Positions 1 through 5,122 of a stretch of 5,371 nucleotides of DNA are shown piece after piece. The position numbers were made by a program, and so were the translations under genes. This stretch comes from Bacteroidales bacterium (GTDB lineage: Bacteria; Bacteroidota; Bacteroidia; Bacteroidales; UBA1715): contig JAISIO010000075.1 in the NCBI GenBank assembly GCA_031262005.1, positions 1 through 5,371 of the forward strand, given 5' to 3'. Every line of letters begins with the position of its first letter. The stretch's first letter is position 1. The notes below the pieces were generated by a model that did no database searches, was not told where the DNA came from, and saw only the letters and a list, made by a program, of their open reading frames with translations.

Positions 1-809
1 GCAATATTGATGGGCGGAAGTGCAGTAGTGAATATAAGCGTTCGCGAATGATTGATTAAGTATGAATGCAGTATTTTGTTGCACACTACAAAAGCACCTA
101 CCGATGCAATTGCTTTGCCAAATGTTGCCACAAGCAGGTCTATATCGGCAATTACGCCCTGTTCTTCGGCTAAGCCAAGTCCTTGTGCGCCACGCACGCC
201 AAAAGCGTGTGCTTCGTCAATATACAGCAGACAGTTGTATTTTTGTTTTAGTTCTACAAGTTTTTTCAAATCGGCACAGTCGCCGTCCATACTGAAAATG
301 CTTTCGCTGACAATAAAAATATGCTCGTATGTGTTGTGCTTTTCGTGTAAAATTCGTTCCAAATGTGCATAATCGGCATGACGAAAGCGTTCAAAATCAC
401 AGTGAGCCAAACGAATGCCGTCGATAATGCTTGCGTGCACCAATTTGTCGGCAACAATTAAATCGTTTTTACCGGCAAGTGCGGGCAAAATTCCACAATT
501 GGCATGATAGCCGCTATTGAACACCAAAGCAGCTTCTCGGTGAAATAATTGACATAAACGATGTTCCAATTCGCCGTATTCGGCACAATTGCCGGTGAGC
601 AAGCGCGACGACGCAGCTGAAAAAGAGTAGGAGCGGGTTGAATTTTCGTCTAAAAACCGATTATACAATTCGCCATCGTTGCACAAGCCCAAATAATCGT
701 TGGAACTGAGATTGATGCAATTGTGGGGAACGGAACTTCGCAAAAAACGGAAATTTCCCTGCGTTCGGAGTTCGTCTAATGTGTGTGAATAGCGCGCAGG
801 ATTGTACAT
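1..809 (-). CDS. bioF: 8-amino-7-oxononanoate synthase (BioF), C-terminus beyond the window
   Basis: This is a PLP-dependent alpha-oxoamine synthase. BioF condenses pimeloyl-ACP/CoA with L-alanine to give 8-amino-7-oxononanoate, the first committed step of biotin ring assembly, in the cytosol. Reading the minus strand from ATG at 809 gives 269 complete codons with no stop; the gene leaves the window at base 1. Visible motifs are INLSSNDYLGL (residues 32-42, typical of BioF), SSRLLTGN (67-74), FNSGYHAN (97-104), DEAHAFGVRG (198-207, with the Asp and His that contact PLP) and TFGKAIASVGAF (229-240), where Lys232 should form the PLP Schiff base. E. coli BioF is about 384 residues, so roughly the last third is missing. 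It starts 3 bp after the stop of the DJ-1-like gene and must be co-transcribed with it. Glycine C-acetyltransferase and serine palmitoyltransferase are in the same family, but the N-terminal motif favours BioF. Confidence 0.85.
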   Translation of the reverse strand, partial: MYNPARYSHTLDELRTQGNFRFLRSSVPHNCINLSSNDYLGLCNDGELYNRFLDENSTRSYSFSAASSRLLTGNCAEYGELEHRLCQLFHREAALVFNSGYHANCGILPALAGKNDLIVADKLVHASIIDGIRLAHCDFERFRHADYAHLERILHEKHNTYEHIFIVSESIFSMDGDCADLKKLVELKQKYNCLLYIDEAHAFGVRGAQGLGLAEEQGVIADIDLLVATFGKAIASVGAFVVCNKILHSYLINHSRTLIFTTALPPINI

Positions 810-812
810 CTC

Positions 813-1376
813 TTATTTTCTAACCATCATCTGCGATGCCAATGTTTGTGCTGTTTCGGTATCTTTGACTTTTGCAACCACGGCAAGAGCAAATTCCAAT
901 GCTGCGCCCGGTCCGTTTGCTGTAATTATATCTCCGTCAACCACAATTGTTTGGTCTTTTATGTATTCAGCACCAATTAATTGCGATTCGTAGCCCGGAT
1001 AGCAAGTTGCTTTTTTCCCTTTGAGTAATCCCATTTCGCCAAGCACAAGCGGAGCTGCACAAATAGCTGCTATACATTTTTTTTGGTCGTAATATTCCTG
1101 TACAATACGTTTCAAACCGTTGTGTGCATTCAAATTGTTGGTTCCGGGTTGTCCTCCGGGTAAAATCAGTATGTCGCCTTCTTTAAAATTAGCATATTCA
1201 AAATCAATATCGCTGAATACGGAAATCCCATGCGCTCCTTCTACCCAAAATTCATCATCATCTTCATCGGGAATAGAAACGGTTACCACTTCAATACCGG
1301 CTCGACGCAAAACGTCGATTACGGTAATAGCTTCGATTTCTTCAAAGCCGGGAGCTAAAAATATAAATGCTTGCAT
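813..1376 (-). CDS. DJ-1/PfpI-family protein (YajL/DJ-1-like, ThiJ family)
   Basis: This is a 187-residue single-domain protein of the DJ-1/PfpI superfamily. The N-terminal strand-turn FLAPGFEEIEA (6-16) carries the conserved acidic residue at Glu15, matching human DJ-1 Glu18. The nucleophile elbow AAICAAP (103-109) places the reactive cysteine at Cys106, the same number as in human DJ-1 and E. coli YajL. ILPGG (71-75) and NGPGAALEFAL (154-164) are also family motifs. DJ-1 relatives are linked to oxidative stress resistance, glyoxalase and debated deglycase activity; the role here is inferred only. I chose ATG 1376 because a GTG start at 1439 would add 21 residues that merely translate an A/T-rich tandem repeat. 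An acidic insert (PDEDDDEF, 36-43) follows the second strand. The gene lies between prs and bioF on the same strand, 3 bp upstream of bioF. Confidence 0.9.
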   Translation of the reverse strand: MQAFIFLAPGFEEIEAITVIDVLRRAGIEVVTVSIPDEDDDEFWVEGAHGISVFSDIDFEYANFKEGDILILPGGQPGTNNLNAHNGLKRIVQEYYDQKKCIAAICAAPLVLGEMGLLKGKKATCYPGYESQLIGAEYIKDQTIVVDGDIITANGPGAALEFALAVVAKVKDTETAQTLASQMMVRK

Positions 1377-1378
1377 AT

Positions 1379-1418
1379 TAGTTTGTAAGTTAACAAGTTT
1401 ATAAGTTAACAAGTTTAG
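1379..1418. repeat. 8-bp tandem repeat, about five units, between prs and the DJ-1-like gene
   Basis: Four consecutive octamers fit AAGTTWAN at 1387-1394, 1395-1402, 1403-1410 and 1411-1418, alternating AAGTTAAC and AAGTTTAT/G. This is also a perfect 16-bp duplication (1386-1401 and 1402-1417). A degenerate fifth unit, TAGTTTGT, precedes it at 1379-1386. Each AAGTTAAC holds the palindrome GTTAAC. The array fills most of the 59-bp gap and ends next to the start codon of the DJ-1-like gene, so it would lie in that gene's 5' untranslated region. Its function is unknown. Confidence 0.85.
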
Positions 1419-1435
1419 TAGTCTTGTGTCTAATG

Positions 1436-2377
1436 TCACATTGCAATAAAAGTAGTACTTACCGATTCATTATTAAAAATCTTAGAAATTGCATCTGCAA
1501 AAAACGGTGCGCAAGAAAGGATAGTAGTTTTTTTAGAACATTGTGGATTGGGAAGAGTGTCGGTAACGAGTAATTCCGAAATTGCGCTTTTCTCAATTCG
1601 TTCCCATGCAGGACCCGAGCACACGGCGTGTGTAGCAAGTGCTCGTACGCTTTGAGCACCATTTTGCATAACCAAATTGGCTGCCATGGTAATAGTTCCG
1701 GCGGTGTCTATCATATCGTCTACAATAATCACGTTTTTACCCTCCACGTTTCCTATAATTTCCATAGAATCCACCACATTTGCTTTTGTGCGGGTTTTGT
1801 GGCAAATTGCCAATTCGGCATTTAACAGTTTTGCGTATGCTTTTGCCCGTTTGGTGCCACCCATATCGGGTGCAGCTATAAGCAAGTCGGGAATATTTTG
1901 CTCTAACAAATAAGGTATAAAAATTCCCGATGCATAGAGGTGATCAACCGGAACATCGAAAAAACCTTGAATTTGACCTGCATGTAAATCCATTGTAATA
2001 ATCCTGTCAACACCGGCAGTGGTAAGCAAATTTGCCATCAGTTTTGCTCCAATTGATACACGCGATTTTTCCTTGCGGTCTTGACGTGCAAATCCAAAAT
2101 AAGGAATTACTGCTGTAACTTGGCGTGCCGATGCTCGTTTTGCTGCATCAATCAGTAAAAGCAATTCCATTAAATTATCGGACGGCTGAAAAGTGGATTG
2201 CACAATATATACGTCAATGCCACGCACCGATTCGTCGAAACGAGGTTCAAATTCGCCGTCACTAAAACGAACAACCGACGATTCGCCCATTGTGATACCA
2301 TAATTTTTTACAATTTCTTCGGTAAGATAGCGAGTTGCATCGCCAGTAAAGATTTTAATTTGTTGATTTACAGCCAT
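1436..2377 (-). CDS. prs: Ribose-phosphate pyrophosphokinase (PRPP synthase, class I)
   Basis: It makes 5-phosphoribosyl-1-pyrophosphate from ribose 5-phosphate and ATP, feeding purine, pyrimidine, histidine, tryptophan and NAD synthesis in the cytosol. The 313-residue length is normal for class I enzymes (about 310-320). Motifs in order: FSDGEFEPRF (38-47, ATP/allosteric region), the ATP loop FARQDRKEKSR (96-106), MDLHAGQIQGFF (129-140, with the metal-binding His132), APDMGGTKRAK (169-179), HKTRTK (193-198, with the catalytic Lys194 and Arg196), and the PRPP-binding loop IIVDDMIDTAGT (217-228). The C-terminus (SVSTTFIAM) ends cleanly at TGA 1436-1438. The ATG at 2377 gives the family's usual N-terminus; no clear Shine-Dalgarno is seen, as is common in Bacteroidota. 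It is the first minus-strand gene here and diverges from the transporter. The DJ-1-like gene and bioF follow and may be read through from it. Confidence 0.97.
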   Translation of the reverse strand: MAVNQQIKIFTGDATRYLTEEIVKNYGITMGESSVVRFSDGEFEPRFDESVRGIDVYIVQSTFQPSDNLMELLLLIDAAKRASARQVTAVIPYFGFARQDRKEKSRVSIGAKLMANLLTTAGVDRIITMDLHAGQIQGFFDVPVDHLYASGIFIPYLLEQNIPDLLIAAPDMGGTKRAKAYAKLLNAELAICHKTRTKANVVDSMEIIGNVEGKNVIIVDDMIDTAGTITMAANLVMQNGAQSVRALATHAVCSGPAWERIEKSAISELLVTDTLPNPQCSKKTTILSCAPFFADAISKIFNNESVSTTFIAM

Positions 2378-2415
2378 GAATTTGAATTATTATATTTGAG
2401 TCGTATTTTAGTGCA

Positions 2416-2423
2416 CAAACATA
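2416..2423 (-). promoter_or_regulatory. Candidate -7 promoter box for prs
   Basis: On the minus strand these bases read TATGTTTG, a full match to the Bacteroidota -7 box TAnnTTTG. The implied start site near 2410 would leave a leader of about 33 nt before the prs ATG. No good -33 TTTG lies at normal spacing; the nearest TTG (2452-2450) is 26 bp upstream, which is long. It rests on one short box in A/T-rich DNA, supported mainly by its position. Confidence 0.45.
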
Positions 2424-2523
2424 CTAAAATCTACATAATAAAATCGGTGCAAGAAAAGTATTTTTCAACATACTATGCTCATAACTTTTATGGAATGTTT
2501 TGCAAAAAAAGACAGTCGCTGTA

Positions 2524-2554
2524 TCTGCTGTGTAAAAGTTTTTTTCTATGTTTG
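2524..2554 (+). promoter_or_regulatory. Candidate promoter for the GPH-family transporter gene
   Basis: TATGTTTG at 2547-2554 matches the Bacteroidota -7 box TAnnTTTG exactly. TCTG at 2524-2527 is a three-of-four match to the -33 TTTG, with a 19-bp spacer, which is normal for this sigma factor class. Transcription would start near 2561 and give a leader of only about 25 nt before the ATG at 2585. The -7 octamer is identical to the one facing prs about 125 bp away. Confidence 0.5.
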
Positions 2555-2584
2555 TCGAATTAAATAATAAACACATTTTTCACA

Positions 2585-4126
2585 ATGGATAATACAAAAG
2601 AAACAGTTACAAAATCAAAATCAACCGGTGGCGAAAAGTTGGCATGGGCGAGTGGCGGTATGACCGAAAATCTTGCGATGAACACAATGCCTACGTTATC
2701 ATACAATATTTTCAATATTGGTATGGGTATCAGCCCTTTCGTGATTGCTTTTGCCATGAGTGCATCGAAATTTATAGAAGGTTTTTCCGATACATTTTTC
2801 GGAAGCCTTAGTGATAACACCCGTTCTCGTTTTGGGCGTCGTCGTCCGTGGATTTTTGTGGGAGCATTCTTATTGGCAGCGTTCTTTCTTGCCATGTGGT
2901 TTCCGCAAGAAGTGGTTACATTTTTAGGTTTCGACCCGCTGTCGCCTGCTGTTACCATGTTTGGGCACGCATTCACGGCACAGGATTTATACTTTATAAT
3001 TGCGGTTTCGTTCTTTTTTGTGGTGGTTGCTATTTGGCAGATGCCGTTTGCCGCTCTTGGTTTGGAAATGGAAGATGATTACACCGAACGAACCAAACTA
3101 CAAACCTATAAACAAATTTTTTCGTACACAATTGGTATATTGATTTCTTCGGCGTATTTAATTGCGGTGGTTTTGGGTAAAGGCAAAGCAGGTGCCGAAG
3201 TTTCAGGGGCGCAACATTTAGCGGTGTTCATAGCTATTGCAATTGTATTTTTCGGAGTTATTCCGGCAATTTTTTGCAAAGAACGTTCGGCAGCTGTAAC
3301 TGCGAAACAAGAAAAAGTACCGTTTTTGCCTTCTCTTATCGAAACTTTCAAATCACGCCCATTTATATTGTTAATGGCTTCGCTCTTTTTTGTGTATGTG
3401 GCATTATTTTTTATGATACCATTGCTTGGTTACATACACATGTATCATGTGGGTTCCGACGGTATGCACACTATACTCAATTGGAGTTGGAAACAGCCGT
3501 TTAATTTTGCCATTCAAGAAACATTCGTAACACACAAAGAACTTGCTGGTTATTTGGGCGTGTATACGGGTGTGTTGCAACCGGCTACACAAATTTTAAC
3601 AGTAATTGTTCTTGGTCGAGTGGCAAAATATTTTGATAAACGCACGGTGCTTATCGGTGGTTCGCTTATTGCAATTATCGGCTATCTTTCAAGCTGGTTG
3701 TTTTTCTCGCCAAACTATTATTTCTTGGCTGTGTTGCCTCCGGTAATTATCAATATTGGTTTGGCAGCCTGCTGGCCTCTTATTGGTGCTTTCACTGCCG
3801 ACATTTGCGATTACGATGAATTGCGCACTGGTGCTCGCCGCGAAGGTATGTACACTGCTGTATGTGGATTCCTCATTAAACTTGCCATTGCGTTGGTAAT
3901 GCTCGTTGCCGGTGCGGTTTTGATTTACATTGGTGTTGACGGCGCAAATCCGGTAATTACGTTTGAAAAAATGTTTCAAGTGCGAATAATGTATGCTATT
4001 ATTCCAACTGTTGCAATGGTTGGCACTATTGTGTTGATATGGAAATATCCATTGACCAAACAAAAAGTGTTTGAAATTCAACAACAATTGGCTGAAAAAC
4101 GAGCTGCGAAACTAATGAATAATTAA
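2585..4126 (+). CDS. GPH-family (MelB-like) sugar:cation symporter, MFS superfamily
   Basis: This is a 513-residue inner-membrane transporter of the glycoside-pentoside-hexuronide:cation symporter family (MFS_2). About 12 hydrophobic helices can be placed: near 27-48, 50-72, 88-107, 135-158, 177-198, 212-231, 259-281, 320-343, 353-374, 378-402, 421-450 and 466-488. Signatures are GFSDTFFGSLSDNTRSRFG (66-84) followed by RRRPWI, and after helix 10 ADICDYDELRTGARREG (405-421), the family's C-half motif. E65 and D69 sit where MelB has the cation-site pair Asp55/Asp59 (my alignment from memory). It is longer than MelB (about 470 residues), with extra loops at about 108-134 and 284-319. The substrate cannot be read from the sequence; a sugar or glycoside is likely. 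It has its own probable promoter and diverges from prs. ATG 2585 is the first start in frame close behind the promoter; no clear Shine-Dalgarno is present. Confidence 0.9.
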   Translation: MDNTKETVTKSKSTGGEKLAWASGGMTENLAMNTMPTLSYNIFNIGMGISPFVIAFAMSASKFIEGFSDTFFGSLSDNTRSRFGRRRPWIFVGAFLLAAFFLAMWFPQEVVTFLGFDPLSPAVTMFGHAFTAQDLYFIIAVSFFFVVVAIWQMPFAALGLEMEDDYTERTKLQTYKQIFSYTIGILISSAYLIAVVLGKGKAGAEVSGAQHLAVFIAIAIVFFGVIPAIFCKERSAAVTAKQEKVPFLPSLIETFKSRPFILLMASLFFVYVALFFMIPLLGYIHMYHVGSDGMHTILNWSWKQPFNFAIQETFVTHKELAGYLGVYTGVLQPATQILTVIVLGRVAKYFDKRTVLIGGSLIAIIGYLSSWLFFSPNYYFLAVLPPVIINIGLAACWPLIGAFTADICDYDELRTGARREGMYTAVCGFLIKLAIALVMLVAGAVLIYIGVDGANPVITFEKMFQVRIMYAIIPTVAMVGTIVLIWKYPLTKQKVFEIQQQLAEKRAAKLMNN

Positions 4127-4144
4127 CAATTAATAATTAATAAT
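4121..4144. repeat. 7-bp tandem repeat overlapping the transporter stop codon
   Basis: Three heptamers AATTAAY (4121-4127, 4128-4134, 4135-4141) are followed by a partial fourth unit AAT (4142-4144). The transporter's TAA stop (4124-4126) is inside the first unit, and the preceding heptamer AATGAAT (4114-4120) is a one-base variant of AATTAAT. The unit resembles the octamer beside the DJ-1-like gene but has a different period. Confidence 0.75.
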
Positions 4145-4186
4145 GCCTCTTCAATTCTCGCTTATAGGGTGTTGAAGAGGGCTTTA
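4145..4186 (+). terminator. Hairpin after the transporter gene, possible weak terminator
   Basis: CCTCTTCAA (4146-4154) pairs perfectly with TTGAAGAGG (4172-4180) around a 17-nt loop. G4145 can also pair with C4182 if G4181 is bulged. Only three T residues follow (4183-4185), so as an intrinsic terminator it is weak. It may instead be an attenuator or a mRNA 3'-end stabiliser between the transporter and the lipoprotein gene, whose ATG is 15 nt further on. Confidence 0.45.
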
Positions 4187-4200
4187 ACTCCATAATTACA

Positions 4201-4917
4201 ATGAAAAAAACTCTTATACTATTCGGTGTTGCAGGACTTTTTGCCGCTTGCTCTTCACCCACAAAAGAAATTGCTACACAACCCGTTTCAATAGACCAAG
4301 CTATCAATGAGCAACTTACTTACGGAAGTGCCTTTGATGTGGATAGCAATGAATATAAAACTATTGCAATAGGCAATCAAACGTGGTTTGCCGAAAATTT
4401 ACGTACCGAAAAATTGAACGATGGCACAGAAATAACCAACGTAACCGAAAATGAAGTGTGGGCAGATAACCAAAAACCGCAATTGTCGGCTTACAACAAC
4501 GAAATGCCTGTTTCTGCATATGGATTGTTGTACAATTATAAAGCAATCGAAGGCGGCAATCTTTGTCCGGAAGGTTGGCGAGTTCCAACCGATGAAGATT
4601 GGGATGCCCTTGCCAAAACGTTGGGAGGAAACGAGATTGCCGCTACTGCTCTTAAAACGAATGTTATGTGGAAAGAAGGCAATGCAACAAACGAAAGCGG
4701 TTTTTCGGCATTGCCATCAGGTTTTCGTGAGCGCGATGGTAGATTTCACGTTATGGGAGAATATTCCCTATGGTGGTCGCAAACACCCCGTATAGACAAA
4801 GTAAACGATCTTTTAGATACGCAAAATGGTATGTATTATTCTATTGATAAAAATACAAATATTAATCACAGCCATATAGCTCGCTCTGTGGGGTTGAGTG
4901 TTCGTTGCGTGAAATAA
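4201..4917 (+). CDS. FISUMP-domain lipoprotein (Fibrobacter succinogenes major paralogous domain)
   Basis: This is a 238-residue predicted lipoprotein. A short type II signal peptide (KK at 2-3, hydrophobic core 4-16) ends in FAAC, with Cys17 as the lipidation site. A linker leads into a FISUMP domain (about 46-238). Its hallmarks are YKTIAIGNQTWFAENLR (52-68), SAYGLLYNY (105-113), LCPEGWRVPTDEDWDAL (121-137), SGFSALPSGFR (166-176), WWSQT (191-195) and the C-terminal GLSVRCVK (231-238). Cys122 and Cys236 are the only other cysteines and could form a disulfide. The family is widespread in Fibrobacteres and Bacteroidota surface proteins, and its function is not established. The WRVPTDEDW and SVRCVK segments resemble the RLPTEAEWE and RCV motifs of the FGE-sulfatase/C-type-lectin-like fold, which is only an inference. 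The gene lies 74 bp after the transporter and ends before a strong terminator. No convincing promoter was seen directly upstream, so read-through from the transporter is possible. Confidence 0.9.
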   Translation: MKKTLILFGVAGLFAACSSPTKEIATQPVSIDQAINEQLTYGSAFDVDSNEYKTIAIGNQTWFAENLRTEKLNDGTEITNVTENEVWADNQKPQLSAYNNEMPVSAYGLLYNYKAIEGGNLCPEGWRVPTDEDWDALAKTLGGNEIAATALKTNVMWKEGNATNESGFSALPSGFRERDGRFHVMGEYSLWWSQTPRIDKVNDLLDTQNGMYYSIDKNTNINHSHIARSVGLSVRCVK

Positions 4918-4935
4918 ATTTAGTATTTTAAACAT

Positions 4936-4973
4936 AAAAAAGTCTCATGCAATTGTTGCGTGAGACTTTTTTT
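4936..4973. terminator. Strong bidirectional intrinsic terminator
   Basis: Bases 4936-4952 pair with 4956-4972 around the 3-nt loop TTG, giving a 17-bp stem with one T-G wobble (4948/4960). The core arm is AGTCTCA against TGAGACT. A run of seven T (4967-4973) follows on the plus strand, and six A (4936-4941) provide a T run on the minus strand. It ends the lipoprotein transcript 18 bp after its stop and can also stop minus-strand transcription coming from the right. Confidence 0.92.
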
Positions 4974-4995
4974 ATTGAAAACTTCTGAAAATGTC

Positions 4996-5039
4996 GTTTC
5001 GGCTCCGCTCAACGACCGGTGGCTGAGCGGAGCCGAAGC
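4996..5039. repeat. REP-like G+C-rich palindrome
   Basis: TTCGGCTCCGCTCA (4998-5011) is the perfect reverse complement of TGAGCGGAGCCGAA (5024-5037). The 12-bp loop contains the palindrome ACCGGT (5015-5020). The stem extends to 16 bp with one wobble (4997/5038) and one further pair (4996/5039). Counting 4998-5037, 27 of 40 bases are G or C, against clearly A/T-rich flanks. Similar CTCCGCTCA/TGAGCGGAG palindromes recur between genes in Bacteroidota genomes as far as I recall; no second copy is in this window. Confidence 0.85.
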
Positions 5040-5074
5040 CTTATTTTTAGGAGTGCCCAATATATTGTACAACG

Positions 5075-5102
5075 CAAATGTACATATTTTAGTTCTTTAC
5101 AA
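5075..5102 (-). promoter_or_regulatory. Bacteroidota-type promoter reading leftward, orphan
   Basis: On the minus strand TTG (5102-5100), a 17-bp spacer, then TACATTTG (5082-5075) followed by CG fits the -33/-7 arrangement of Bacteroidota (TTTG, TAnnTTTG). TGTAC (5066-5070) and GTACA (5080-5084) form an inverted repeat across the -7 box and expected start, a possible operator. It lies just past the stop of the membrane-protein gene that enters from the right, and no gene follows before the terminator. Confidence 0.45.
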
Positions 5103-5122
5103 CTCAATAAATTTCACAAATA

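Larger units (their letters stand above)
4936..5069 (-). ncRNA. Hypothetical small RNA, promoter to terminator
   Basis: A minus-strand promoter (5075-5102) has no coding gene in front of it. A transcript starting near 5069 would run about 135 nt, contain the G+C-rich hairpin at 4996-5039, and end at the bidirectional terminator at 4936-4973. No open reading frame of note lies inside. I recognise no known RNA family. It could equally be a remnant promoter left when the palindrome inserted or when a gene was lost. Confidence 0.25.

Noticed and set aside
52..372. 106-codon plus-strand open frame opposite bioF
   Set aside because: It is antisense to the conserved PLP-binding region of BioF, so its open frame follows from the codon use of the real gene.
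2512..2522. Small hairpin ACAG-TCG-CTGT upstream of the transporter promoter
   Set aside because: A 4-bp stem is expected by chance and no T run or conserved regulator site accompanies it.
2560..2976. 138-codon minus-strand open frame antisense to the transporter's first third
   Set aside because: It is the reverse complement of strongly motif-bearing transporter sequence, its own translation shows no recognisable family, and it spans the plus-strand start region without a promoter match.
4451..4795. 114-codon plus-strand open frame inside the lipoprotein gene
   Set aside because: It is an alternate frame of a clear FISUMP domain; its cysteine- and basic-rich translation looks like frame shadow and it has no start context.
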